A stretch of DNA of 64,000 nucleotides from Vicia villosa (lineage: Eukaryota > Streptophyta > Magnoliopsida > Fabales > Fabaceae), in contig NC_081184.1 in assembly GCF_029867415.1 (NCBI RefSeq), positions 72,846,616 to 72,910,615 of the forward strand, written 5' to 3'. Positions 22,273 through 35,200 of the stretch are shown here, piece by piece (positions within the stretch are counted from its first letter, which is position 1; each line of letters opens with the position of its first letter). The notes below the pieces were generated by a model. That model saw only the letters and a list, made by a program, of their open reading frames with translations, did no database searches and had not been told where the DNA came from. Both the position numbers and the translations under genes were made by a program.

Positions 22273-24239
22273 TGTGAAAGTTCCATAGTGCAGACCAAAC
22301 TGCCCAACCCACTTCATGCATATCTAAATAATACTTAAAAAAAATAAATAATCAAACTCTTTATGTCATCTATTAGAGCGAAGGTGTAAAGTCCCAATAA
22401 ATATTTAATATGCAATTCAATAAAATAATATTATAAAATAGTCTTGAAAGCTTATAAATAGGGTAAGCTTTGTTTCTAGTCCTCACTTGTAGAATTTGCA
22501 CAATTTTTTCATTATGAAACGTTTCTACATCATTCATTTTTGAATGTCCACTTACATATTACATATGAATTCACAACATTTTAGGTAGTTCATAAACATT
22601 TCACATGAAAGTTAATAACACACTTGGCACCATCTAAAAATGTAATATTTGGTGAGGAACATTGACACCATGCTCATGTGGGAGACAAACACACTCGAAT
22701 TTTGAAATATAAACTCGCTCAACTTGATCCAAGATCCCTTTAAATGACAAGACAAGATACATTGGAGTTGCATAGTAGCTGTCTAACATTAGAGAATTAT
22801 GTACTAAATTATTTAAAAAATTTCCTTAAATACTCCCAAGTACTAATAAGTAAAACCCCCCTATGAGGGTCTTACAAATGCATTCCCCTTAGAGGGAAAT
22901 CGGAAATAGAATAAGTAAGCACGATGAATAAAAATTAAAATTTCTATTTTGATGTATTCTTAAATCATATATTTATTATTACCTATTGTAGCGCAAAATT
23001 GTTGCTCATTGAAACTGACTTAATCATGAGTGTTGCACGAAAGACAACGTCTTAATTCAGTCCATTCAAATATAATTTTGAACAAAATAAGCTTTCACCT
23101 ACACTGCTAGTTGTGATAGATTGAAATCTTTAGAGAGGACGCGAGCTTAGATTCTTAGTGCGACTAAAGTTTTGAGAATCTATGAATGAGTGACTATCAT
23201 CTCAATATAAGGATTCCATTTATAGAGCCACTAATGTGCATCATAACTTATGACATACTTTGTTTCTTTAATTGACGATAGTTCTTCGTAAGAGTGCACC
23301 ACCAAATTATAAACAAATCTTATTCATTTAGTTAATCTCCAATCTATTTGTCCTTATGTGCGTGACCTTATAGATTAATATAATATTGATAATAATGTCA
23401 TCTAACATACTCTTTTAGTGATAATGTTCTTGTGTAAAATTACCCCTTTTTACTAATATCAAATATAAGGCATAATATGTGTTACCATTTCATTGTCTAA
23501 TATTATAATTCTTGATACCCAAGTATACTTAGTAATAACAAATAGCTCAATATTTTATATTGGTTTATTTCAACATCACCATGCATTTTATATTTATACT
23601 CAATCAAAGGACGCGTAGATACTACTATCACTTATGTAGGAGGAAAAAAATTCTATCTTGGTTACACATTCTCCTTTGCATGATCCCTGGAGAACCCAAT
23701 TAACTGAATTTATAACTGTCTTGTTACATACAACATTTGGCAAAACTAAAGGGACCAACCCCTAATGCAGAGACCATAATGCGTTGAGATCGAAGGATGA
23801 AATACAACACACTTTGTAGTATTCTCGTCGTGGTTCAATCCAGTATAAATATTAACTCATAACATTCATACACATGCCAAAATTTAATATCTCATATCCT
23901 TGACTTATGTTATCTAATCATTAATTGATGACAATTATAACAAGTGTACTAGTCTCATTGAAGTAATAAAATTAATTCGTCTTCACATGAATTGTAAATT
24001 TAACTAGGTAATAATAATGTGATTTAAAGTAAATAACAAGGGTGGTTTTCAATAAAGTTTTGGTTACACAAATAAGATATTAAATTTGCTGGAGTAAATT
24101 TCGATAATGAAAGACGATTAGATCTTTGTTTTGAATCCCATAATTATACCTGTTGATAAACTGTATATTAATTAAATTAAAATTACACTATCAAGAATGC
24201 ATCGTCGTTTAGCTATCCATGCTATGAAAGTGGGTGACA
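22273..24239. other. Non-coding AT-rich stretch with a possible decayed LTR
   Basis: No gene is recognised. A TATA-like CTTATAAATAGGG occurs at about 22450, and TTGGCACCATCT at about 22625, faintly like a gypsy PBS (TGGCRCCRTC). This suggests a heavily decayed LTR and leader. Nothing else stands out to 24239. Confidence 0.4.
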
Positions 24240-26190
24240 TGTAACACTCCATTTCTATCCGGTAATTATAATAAAAATCAGAGTATAAAAATTCCAACCA
24301 ACACATAGAATATCACATTTGCAGCTTAATAACAACGACATAAACACATTCAATACATATACATAACACTTTTAAATGGATGAACTCATATTCCACCTAT
24401 TTAGTCTTTAAAAAAATAAATCAACTTTAATTAACCACGCAGCGGATTCACAACCTTAAACTTCAAATCAAATACCCTAATATGTTGTCCAATTTAAATC
24501 AACTCCAAGACATCAAGTCTTTAGCTTCAAATAAACATAGCATCTTACTTCGACATAAAACAACTTCAAAAATAATAAGTCTTAAGAAAACAACTCAAAA
24601 ATTCAGCAATGGAAACAAATCAACAATAAGGAAAAACATGCGTTCGTCCCCCCGAGTGCTACGTATCAGAGCGACAACACCGACTCGAACTAATGAAGGT
24701 AACAACTATCCTTCTTGATTACTTGCACGTTACCAATAGAGGGTAACATTCAAACATAAGGGGTGAGATATCGAACTATATAATCGAGTGTATGATAAAC
24801 AATATATTAGAATTAGAGTATATAAAATCACCACTTCATACGAAAAAAAATACTTCAATCTTCACAACTCATCAACACAACAACTTAAATATGCGACTTG
24901 ATACAATGCACATGCATGCGGTACCATTGGAGCAGAACTCCCAACTTAAAACTGTCAATTAATAGAGGCATCAACAAGGCATAAGCCTTCAACTTAATTT
25001 GCCAATCCAGGCCAACTTACTGAGCATCAGCTCCAACTTGATATGCGATGTATGCGACACAATTATGAATGTCACAACCACAACAAGGATAATAATTCAA
25101 CAGCAAACACAACAACTTATCAACATTGGCCATAAAGCCTATAACTTTATTTTTGCCTATAAAAGAGGCAACTCAACCAACTTCACATCACCTGCAAGTT
25201 TTACATCTTTTCAACAAATATTCAACACACCAATTCAACCAAAACAACCTACACACGCTCCGTAATTATTCAGACAGTTTTCGACCAAAATGGGTTAATT
25301 AATTTATCGGTTAAAATTACTAATACTCCCATTCGGTACTGTTTTCATCAATTTCTTATTATTACTACTAGTTCTCTGTTATTAAAAATTGATTCTGCTA
25401 CAAAATCTTGTCTCTGTCATTATTCTTACTGTCACAAAATAATTCTGCTGCTAAATCAATTTTCCTGTCATTCTATTCCAAACTATAATACCAGCTAAAT
25501 TATATATATCCTTCTGCTATTTTAGTTAAGCCTATTACCAATTTATTTCCTGCTACGGATATACTACTTCTGCCAAACAAACACTAATCTGTTATTTATC
25601 ACTACTGAACAATGTCTCTTTTAATTATTATTGCTGAAACAATTATACCAATCACTCAATTGTTCAATTTCCTAACCATACTAAGGTATCTCCTAAAATA
25701 TATTATGTTATCTACATTTATACTAAGATAAAAACAATTAAGAAAAGGACAAAAGTTGAGTGGCCCCCCACCCCTTATGAAGTGCCCCCCCTGTTGGTCA
25801 ACTGGGCGCCCACCTTGGCTTATGGGGCGTCCGTCCCTTATCTTGTGTGGCCCCAGCCACATTTTTCTTCTTCCTTTAGACAATTACTCTTCTTCTCCTC
25901 TGTTCTACTAATCTCAGAATTAATTCGATTCGTAATTTTGTCAAACCCAATAACACAACACCTAGTATTACAGGAACATCAAATCATGCTAAATTAACAC
26001 AGAACAATTTTTGCAACAACCATTCATTGACAGAACCAGTTTCTTATCAACTTCAAAAGCATCACAACAAACAACACCAAACATAGAGTAATAATTTTAG
26101 TAACCCAAAACCCCACATATCGCCTATCATATTCCCGATTATAGAGTTAGAACCCCATCCTTACCTTGGATTGAAGGTCACTCTAAAAAT
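24240..26190 (+). repeat. Gypsy-like LTR (solo or truncated), about 1.9 kb
   Basis: It starts TGTAACACTCC and carries ACATGCATGCGGTACCA at about 24909-24925, a motif shared with the fragment at 36928-37559 (ACATGCATGTGGTACCA), so the two belong to one LTR family. Long A/C-rich stretches give spurious open frames. The right end is not marked by a clear CA; a different LTR-like sequence begins near 26191. No gag or pol is attached. Confidence 0.5.
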
Positions 26191-26835
26191 TCTTCGATTG
26201 TGTCGTGCGCTCGGTTTTTTGCCATACCTCTCGTGGAGAGATACGCGAACTGACTCTTTTTTGTTTCTGCTTTTGTATTTTTGAAAATCAGAGAGTCGCC
26301 ACCGACCTTTTATTTTATCCAATTAAGGAAAGGTTTATAAAAGAAACAGAAAAAAGACCTTTAAGAAATTCTGGGTAAGGGGGTAGGTTATACAAAGGGA
26401 AGGTGTTAGCACCCTTTGTATCCATGGTTATCCATGGGCTCTTTAATTTGCTTAGCTCACTTGTTTTCAATTATTTTTCGATTGCCTTGAAATGCTCGTA
26501 TGTGGTTCCAAATACCTTTGTAAATTGACTTTGTAATGATCCTTGTGCGGATGTATACAAAGTGTTTTTATCTTTCAAAAGATGTTTTTGAAAAAAGAAC
26601 GTTAACTTCGTAATGATCCTTGTTTGGATATATACAAAGTATTGTCTTTTTGAAAGTTTTATTTTGAAAAACAAAGATATATGAGAGATTTGTTTGTCTT
26701 GATTTGAGCAAGCAAATTAGGAGGTCTACCCTGAGTTATAAGGTCTTTATCCTATTTCCTTTAAAAATCTATCCTTTCACCGGATATAAACAAAAGTTCG
26801 ATTTTGCGTTTGAAATAATAGAATTTTATTTTTAG
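26191..26835 (-). repeat. Tat/Ogre-like LTR fragment
   Basis: The block contains GAGTCGCCACCGACC near 26293 and GGGAAGGTGTTAGCACCC at 26397-26414, the same pair of motifs found in the other Tat/Ogre-like LTRs at 35734-35854 (inverted), 38643-38761 and 40056-40187. Their order indicates minus orientation. The fragment ends at about 26835, where a truncated copia ORF begins. Confidence 0.65.
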
Positions 26836-26837
26836 GA

Positions 26838-28819
26838 GCTCTAGGTTCAACCTTGTCTTGCCTAATGTGAGCATAGGCTATGCAGCCAAATACTCTCATT
26901 TTGTCGAGATCTGGTGGATGTCCCGACCAAACTTCTTCAGGTGTCTTCATATCTAACGCTGTCGAAGGACATCTGTTTATCAGATATGTTGCTGTCGAAA
27001 CAGCCTCAGCCCAGAACACCTTTGTTAACCCCGCACTAGTCAACATGCATCTGACTCTCTCCAAAATAGTTCGATTAAACCTTTCATCCAAACCATTTTG
27101 CTGTGGAGTACCTGCAGTAGTTCTATGCCTTGCAATACCAGAGGCAGCACAAAAACTGTCGAATGCCTCATTGCAAAATTCAAGGCCATTGTCGGTTCTC
27201 AACCTCTTGACCTTTCTGCCAGTCTGATTTTCAACCAGAGTCTTCCAACTTTTGAAATTCTCAAAAGTTTCATCCTTAGTCTTCTGGATGAATACCCATA
27301 ATTTTCTGGAATAATCATCTACTATGGATAGAAAATACCTTGCTCCTGAATGTGATGGACACCTTGCAGGCCCCCAAAGATCAGCATGGATGTAATCAAG
27401 GGATCCATGTGTTCTTTGTTTGCCTTTGTTGAACTTCACTCTGCAAGATTTTCCAGGTACACAGGGTTCACAAAACTTCAGCTTTTCGACTTTGTCTCCA
27501 CCAAGCAGATTTTGTTTCCCTAATTCGACCAGACCCCTTTCACTGACATGGCCCAATCTCATGTGCCAGATTTCTGTTTTCGACAAAGGTTTCGTGGATG
27601 CAACATTTGTCGAACCACTTACAACTTCAGCCTCAAGGGTATACAAGCCTTGTTTCTTCACGCCTCTCAAGACTTCCTTCGAACCCTTCATGACTCTTAG
27701 GATACTTTTCTCTCCTTGGAAAACATATCCTTTCTTGTCGAATTCACCAAGAGAAAGCAGATTTCTCTTCAAATCAGGAACATACCTGACTTCAGTCAAC
27801 AACCTTATTGACTCATCATGGAGCTTGAATCTCACAGATCCAACACCTGCAATCTTGCAAGCCTTGTTGTTTCCCAGTAATACTGATCCACCATCTTGAT
27901 CACATAATTCCTCGAACAAGTCTTTGTTTGGAGTCATGTGCCAAGTGCAACCTGAATCCATAATCCACTCCTTTTTAGAGTCACTGCTTGAAACCACAAG
28001 AACATCAGATGATTCGAAATCATCTTGAACAATGGCAGCGTTGCCATTATCCTTACCTCCATGATATTTCAAGCGTTCAGGGCACACCTTTCTTGTGTGA
28101 CCCTCCTTCTTACAATGGTAGCATCGAATGCCAGATGCTTCGCCACTGTAAGTCTTCGACTGGCTTTTGCCTTTCTTCTTGTCGAACTTACCATCCTTTC
28201 GTAAGAGTTTTCCTTTAACGGCCAAACCTTCGCCAACAGTCGAAGGTTTATGCTCCTTTCGTTCATTCAAGTCCTTAGAGTACAAGGCTGATTGAACTTC
28301 TTCAAACGTCAGGGACTCCCTTCCATACAAGAGAGTTTCTTTGAAGTGAGCATGTGGTCGAGGCAAAGAACACAATAGTAACAGCGCTTGATCTTCATCA
28401 TCGATCTTCACATCAATATTTTCAAGATCAAGAATCAGCTTATTGAACATATCCAACTGCTCAGCCAATACTTTGTCTTCAATCATCTTGAATGAATACA
28501 AAGCTTGCTTCAGGTAGAGTCGATTAACCAGCGATTTGGTCATATACAAACTTTCAAGTTTCACCCATAACCCTGATGCCGTCGTCTCCTTTGATACCTG
28601 CCGGAGAACCTTATCACCAAGGCTCAACAAAATTGCGCTGTGTGCTTTCTCGATCATATTTGTCTTCTCCGCTGCCGTCAATTCTGCATTCATGGCTGCC
28701 TCTCCCTTCAACGCTTCCAAACAACCCTGCTGAACCAGTAGAGCTTTCATCTTCAAGCGCCACAGACCGAAATCATTCACTCCGGTGAACTTTTCAATCT
28801 CATACTTTGTTGAAGGCAT
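26838..28819 (-). pseudogene. Copia (Tork-like) gag-protease-integrase, 3'-truncated
   Basis: The frame starts at the ATG complementary to 28817-28819 (MPSTKYEIEKFTGVNDFGLW) and is open without stops for about 660 codons. It contains a UBN2-type gag, a CCHC knuckle CYHCKKEGHTRKVC (about residue 233), protease DSG in WIMDSGCTWHMTP (about 286), the pre-integrase WHMRLGHVSERGL, and the integrase core with Asp in YIHADLWGP (about 480), Asp in RTDNGLEF and Glu in PQQNGLDERFNRT (about 572). It breaks off after the integrase at a Tat/Ogre-like LTR fragment, so RT and RNase H are gone. Because the remaining frame is intact, the truncation is probably recent. Confidence 0.9.
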
Positions 28820-28844
28820 CTTCTCCACGCTCACCGCACCAATT

Positions 28845-29269
28845 TGTTGTGAATTCAATGCCAAGAACAAAGTATAAAATAAGGGAGAATAAAGGACAAG
28901 GAAGAAGAGGAGCACAAGAATTGGTTATAACTGCTATTCTTTCACTTTCTCTTAAAACAAGATTACAAGTTTACAAGAATAACAAATAACCTCTCTCACC
29001 CTAAATTAGGATTTGCAGCTTAGCAATGATGAGAGACTAGTATGCTATTTATAATAAAACCTAACATACTAACTAATGGGCTTCTTCAGCAAGGCCCATT
29101 ACACAAGACAACTTAATAAACAAGCTAACTTAACAAATTAGGGTTTAAACACTAAAACCTAATTTAACATGCTAACAACCCTAGCATCTTCGACATCAGC
29201 ATGTGAACAATCCTTCGACTTCATGCTTAACTCTGTCGAACTGTCGAACCAAGAAGCTACCCTTCGACA
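28845..29269 (-). repeat. 5' LTR of the Tork-like copia element
   Basis: On the minus strand the segment starts TGTCGAAGGGTAGC (29269) and ends TTCACAACA (28845), 425 bp, 25 bp before the gag ATG. A TATA-like TTATAAATAGC lies near 29041-29052. TTGGTGCGG follows the end as a possible PBS, which is not the usual copia form. There is no partner LTR to fix the boundaries. Confidence 0.55.
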
Positions 29270-29432
29270 ATACTAGAGTTCGATCCAATATCTCACAAAG
29301 TTTGTTCCCAAGCCTACATAACCATTCTTTACGAACAAACTCTAAAGCGATTGAAATGGGGTTTCGACTTGACATTATATGCGTTAGAAATAGGAGTTAG
29401 AAATAAAATCAGTCTAAAAAAGAAGGCAAAAA

Positions 29433-29850
29433 CATGAAGGACCCGTTTAACATACTGCAAAAGGTTTATCCTAATCAGGACATTGAAGATTGCTTTGTTT
29501 GGTGAAAGGATAATAATGGATTTTCAGTCAAGTCTAGCTACTTGTGTTTGATTGAGTTGTGTAATACAAGATTGACGATGGATGATGATATCTTATAAGA
29601 GTTGGGCATACTATGGAGGTCAAAGGTCCAAAAAAAAAAACTCAAGTGTTCAGACGGAACTACTTTTCTACAAGCTCCCAACAAGGTTTAAGTTAGCAAG
29701 GCGAGGAGTTCTGAGTGGTAGCCATGATGCAGTGTGTCCTATCTGCTAGTGCAGATAAAGTGTTCCATCTTTTTTTCTATTGTTGGGTTGTAATGCATGT
29801 ATGGAATAATGTTTCTATTTTGATTAGCATTATTGAATTGGATTATGCAG
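29433..29850 (+). pseudogene. LINE-type reverse-transcriptase tail (zf-RVT-like) remnant
   Basis: Scattered frames read DPFNILQKVYP, NGFSVKSSYLCL, LARRGVLSGSHDAVCP and KVFHLFFYCWVVMHVWNN. These resemble, in order, the zf-RVT domain downstream of plant LINE reverse transcriptases (FSVKSAY, ARRGV, C...HLFLHC..VW). Several stops and frame changes show it is dead. The remainder of 29851-30074 is non-coding. Confidence 0.6.
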
Positions 29851-30074
29851 TTCAATTGGAGAAAGCACCAAGCGCTTTTAGTCTTTACTTCATGGTGCAT
29901 TAAACAAAAAGTACCACGTCTTGTTCTAGGTAGCGATTTGTTGGGCCATCTGGTTGAGCAACAATGAAATCTTGTTTATTGGAAGGCTTAGGTGAGTGGA
30001 GGAAATCGTAAGAGTGATACAAATATGGCTTGGGACTGGTTTGTTACTAGTAATATGGTCTACATTTGTTTAAT

Positions 30075-30900
30075 CACTACAACAAATAACATTTTTTTTT
30101 GACGAAGCTTTCACCTCAGCTAGAAAAAAATGAGGTATTATGCCAAGGCGCGCCATGTTTTATTTTTTTATAAAAATAAAAACTACATTTTCTCTCGGTT
30201 TTTAGTAAAATCAGGGGGTAAAACAAATCAGGACACGCTTCGAATCCCACTAAAAGATGTTTATGTTTTTATTTGTTTATAAGTGAATACTAAATGATCT
30301 AAACCTTCAGTTTCCTTAAAAACCGAGGGATAACATAATCACATTTTACTTTAAAAGCACTCGTTAAACATATTTTACCCTAATCCTAACTTATATGCTG
30401 CTTCCCCAAACTAGCACACATCATTCTTTGGGATGGATTGCAAGATTGAAAAAAAATCTTCTATGTTCTTCTACCCTTGAACAAAATATTTTCTTTGCCA
30501 TTGCAATCTATCTCATATAATGGTGTTGATGTTGTATTTTTGGAACAACTCACTATTAAATATCTGTTAAAGAGTGTTGGAAACGTTCATATGATAGATT
30601 TCAAGTGCAGAAAACCATTCCTGCTTCAAGGTTAAACAAAGAAGGTTGTTCAGCCTTTGAAAAGATAAATGCAACAAAATCTGAAATTGCAGTGAAGATG
30701 ATGAAACTTGATTTTTTCAATATTCTGTGTAAACAATATAATGTTTTAAAAAAATAGATATCATTCACCTCGATTTTATTCTAAAATCGAGGGGCTTACT
30801 TATTTTATTTAATTTTTCCATTGAAAATAGAAAAAAATGTTTCCCATCGATTTTTTTAAAAATCGAGGGAATATGTTACACAGCTACAACAACGAATCTC
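30075..30900. mobile_element. CACTA-type transposon end with subterminal hairpins
   Basis: CACTACAACAAAT at 30075 matches the conserved terminus of plant CACTA elements. It is followed by repeated self-complementary units built on CCTCGATTTT/AAAATCGAGG: 30113-30136, about 30190-30219, about 30302-30332, 30768-30792 and 30848-30867. Such subterminal arrays bind transposase in this superfamily. No opposite terminus (TTTGTTGTAGTG) was found before the (TA)n tract, so the element is probably truncated. No transposase is encoded. Confidence 0.55.
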
Positions 30901-30974
30901 TACCCTACATTCTTAATAGAACAACGCTCAAGATATTTCCTAGAAATCAATTCACATCAAACTATCTACATCCA

Positions 30975-31091
<117 letters not shown>

Positions 31092-31273
31092 TTCTTGTGG
31101 AAGCATTTTCCTTGATAACATTTGTTCAAGATAATGCAATTTTGGAACTTATAAAAGTTTGGAAAAGATCTCAATGATGGATTGCATGTGCAGAACATTT
31201 CCAATGTTTGGAATTGATATTTCCTTACTTAGGGAAAATAGCTCGTTAAAAGTAGATTGCATGCAGTCCATAG

Positions 31274-32284
31274 TGTAACGTTCAAATAATTTAATTAATT
31301 ATTTAATTAAATTATTTCGGATTAATTGTCGAAGCTGTGAAATGTTGGAATATATGGATATAAGTTACTATGTTGATGTTGTTTGATTAGTTGATTAATA
31401 TTGGTAATAATATTAATATAATTATTAGATTATTCTATATGGGCTTATTAAGTGGTTGATGGTAGTAAAAGGAGAGTATGGATACTAAGCCCAATAAGAG
31501 AATGGAAATATATGTTTAAGTGGAACAAGAGGAAATGGGGAAAAAGAATTAAAAAGTGGCATTTGTGAAAGAAGAAAGAAACAAGAGAAGAGTTTTTGGA
31601 GAGGAGAGGAAAAAGCTATGGCATAAAGGGGAAGAACTCCATTGGGGAAGAAGTAGGGATGGTAATGGGGAGGATCGGGGATGGTTATTACCTCCCCCAA
31701 ACCCAAACCCGAATCCCAAAACAATCCCCATTGCCCGCCCCAAACCCAAACGGGGACAGCGAATTAAAACCCAAAACCGACCCAAACGGGTTCGAATTGG
31801 GTTCGGGTATCCCCGCCCCGCCATCATCCATTTAGTAAAATCGATTTTTTTAATAGAAATATTTATTTTTTCCAAAATTAAATTACTTTATAAATAATAA
31901 AATGAAACAATTTAAAAAAAATCATATATACATTTCAAATGTTTTAAATAATAAATTTAAATCAAAATATCAAAACTTTGGCTATCTATTTATTATTCTA
32001 AATTATCAAAAATATATAATAATATATAGAATGAAATAAACGGGGCGGGTTCGGGGTGGGTACTAGTGTCCCCATTACCCGACCTAACCCCATATTTTGT
32101 AATCGGGAAAAACCCAAATCCGAACCCAAACCCAGTCAAAGCGGGCTTTCCCCGTCAACTTTGGGGTGGGTACCCGCGGATATGGGTTTTGTTGCCATCC
32201 CTAGGAAGAAGAAGCTTTTGAAGAAAATTGCTAAGGTAAGGGTGGGGTTCTTACTCTCTAAGGGTTGACATGATGATAGGTATG
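31274..32284 (+). repeat. Degraded LTR-like segment, interrupted by a hAT element
   Basis: It begins TGTAACGTTCAAATAATTTA, resembling the gypsy 3' LTR start at 11833, and runs through purine-rich DNA (AAGAAGAAACAAGAGAAG). It is split by the hAT element at 31654-32203 and ends where the Tat/Ogre-like LTR starts (32285). No coding sequence; boundaries weak. Confidence 0.4.
31654..32203. mobile_element. 550-bp non-autonomous hAT element
   Basis: The ends are TAGGGATGGTAA and, read inward from the right, TAGGGATGGCAA. The flanks are perfect 8-bp repeats GGAAGAAG (31646-31653 and 32204-32211), the hAT target-duplication length. Both ends are rich in CCCAAACCC/GGGTTCGGG words able to pair across the element, around an AT-rich core (31840-32040). 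No transposase. Confidence 0.85.
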
Positions 32285-35200
32285 TGTCATACCCCAAAAT
32301 TTGCCCACTATATTTCAAGATATTTTTGGCTCAATCAGTCTCCTCAGATCCTCACACATCTCCATACTCAAGAAACTCTTCAAGGGTTAAGTAGACAAAC
32401 CCTCTCCTAAGCAATCAACCCACAACTAGGGTTTTGCTTCTCTCAAGGTAAACTCAATTTCTAAGACCTAAATTGGACTTCATGGCTTCTCATAGGCCTC
32501 AAAGAATCCTCACACCAAGTTTAAAGCTCTGATTCAACAGATAGCTCAGTTAATGGCTCAAATGATCACCAGTCAACTAGTTTGACCTAAAAGTCAACTA
32601 TGGTCAAAATACAGTCAAAACTCCCGATTTTTGGTCAACATCAACATTTTAAAGTTATATTCATCATTTTATCAAGGGTTGATCATGATTCATTAAGAAA
32701 AGCTTCAAAGTCAACAAAAGTCAAAGTTTCCAAATTAGGGTTTTTAAGGTGAAAGTCAACTAAACTTTGAATGGTCATAACTATCACATGGTTCATCAAA
32801 AATTGACCAACCAAAGCTCATTATTAAGGAAATTTAATTCTCTACAACTTTGATGTTGGGCCCAAGACCAAGAAATGCATCATTTGAGAGATATGAGCCA
32901 AAACATTACAGGTCCTTTTAAAGGTTCACAAAAAGCTGTTTTTTTGTTAAAGCCAATATCATCAAGATAAAATCTCCAAATTCAAAAAACGTTACAAAGT
33001 GGCTTGTAGAGGACATCTTGAGCTTTCCAAAAAGTATTAGAACACCTTCATAGGATAAATATTGAGTGAGTTATGACTGTCAAAAGTTGGCTAAAATTCA
33101 AGAAAAGTGTGAAACCTTAATTGGCAAAATTCCAACTTTTGAGTGATGGGGCTATAAACTTGAGTTATCCACGAAATTTTAAGCCCAAAGGGAGTCCATG
33201 GATCAAATATTTTTATTGTTATGACATTATTTAATTTACATTTGATTTTAATCTTTTTGATTTTAATTATGGAGTAAATCTTTTTCCTTGATCAAGATTT
33301 GAGTAAATCTCATCTAATGGCTAGGACTAAAAGGAAAATGTGCAAGAATTAGAATTGATCCAAGAATAGAAAGATTTGAAGAAAATTTCATTCAAAATCT
33401 TTTTTAATATCCACATCACCAATCAATCTTTTTCTCGTCAAAATATCAACCCTAATTCTTTTACAATATATATTCCACAAGGCCAAAGGCAAAAGGATGA
33501 GTGGGAAGCCTCCAAAACACGTTCCAAGATTTCAAAGTTTCAAAGGAACTAGGGCATACAAGATTTAAAATTCCAGCCACTCTCAAACGAAACCAATCAC
33601 ACTACCATCCTCTTAAGGTGTTAAGAAGTAAGTATCGCTCAAAGGACTGTCTTTGAATCGTCTAGAACGGATATACCGTATGCATCTATATTGTTCATAC
33701 TTTTGATTTTCTTACATCATGAAATTATCGTGTTTCAATATGATTTGAATGCATTAACATGTTCCTATAGTGATTTAGAACAGGTCTGGACAACTACATG
33801 GGGCCATGAACGCAAAAATTCCAAATGGCCATTAATGAATCCGTGAAAGCTTTATTGCTCGTATTCATACATATGCGCCGTTTTAGACCAAACTAATTGC
33901 ACCAATGAACTCAGGATACCTTAAATAGGGGATCTGGGTGGCTTTTATGTTCGCTTGTTGTGTTTTTCGCAGGTACAGAAAATCGCAGCATTAGCTACGA
34001 TAAATGGTGTTTGAATTTGTAGCGAATTTGTAGTGTATTCATACATGGAGCTCAAGGAAGAAGATGATGATTGACCGTGGACCCACGCGTGATGCTCGTA
34101 TTAACCAGTAAAAAAATCAGCTTTCTCTCTCTCTCTCTCTCTCTCTCGTTTTAATTGGTTTGATTCGCGTACACGGGACCCACCTGTTGACTGCGTGGGA
34201 ATCCCACTAACTCTCTTCATTTTTTATATTTATTTCGTTTCGACTGAATTATTAACAACTTGAAACTGCAGCTTCCTTGGTAAATGGAGCACCCCTACCA
34301 CCAATGAAACCTGGGTTCGATCAAGGCCTCCACTCTTTTTTTCCAGCAAATTTCCAACACTTTCTTCTTCATGTTTTTTCTTTTTAGCCTTCCTAATTAT
34401 TTTCTAATCAATATCAACCATTAAATTAATTGGAAATTAGGATTAATAATTAATTAGGTTAACTAATATATATTTTTTCTTTCCATTTAATCTTAATTTA
34501 GCTAACTAGGTTTGTTAGTTTTTAACCATTTAATTAAAAAAACAATTATTTTTAGGTTTTTTTACTTAATCAATTCTCAACTTTATTTGCTAATCAAAAT
34601 TAGGGTAATTAGATTAATTCACAATTAATTAAAATAGCTTAGGCATATAGGTTTTAACTAAAATTAATTAGTAATTTGTATATAATTAGAATTAGGTTAA
34701 TTTAACAATTAATTTAGTTTAGACTTCACTTAACCACTAACCTAAATCTTTTACTAACCCTAATTTCTTCCTTCAACCTTTGCTACTTCTCGAATTCTCG
34801 ACTTTTCATCGCAACGCTTATTAGTTATTGTCTTATATTTAAATATTAGAAATTGTTGTATAGGCCACAAGATTTTTGTAATAGTGTAGTTTCAATTTCC
34901 GCACCTTTACTTTCCGCGCATCCCCCATTTTTTGGTTATATGTACTCCCCCTCCCCGAAGCCCTGTAATAGTTAGGACCTTTTTACCTTATGCCTTTACT
35001 TTCCTATATGATATTATATGCTTGTGTGTGTTATTAATTTAGGGCGTGAAAAGAAATTAATTTCGATCTAGATCACTAATTGAAAAGATAAAATATTCTG
35101 AAAACAAACACTTCTCACACACTCACCTCTAGGGTACGCCCCTCTTGGTTGCCTTACGAATAATTAAACGGTTGTGCCCCTAGAATAATAGAGGTACCCA

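Noticed and set aside
31549..31897. Overlapping Pro/Gly-rich ORFs
   Set aside because: Translations of the CCCAAACCC/GGGTTTGGG ends of the hAT element.
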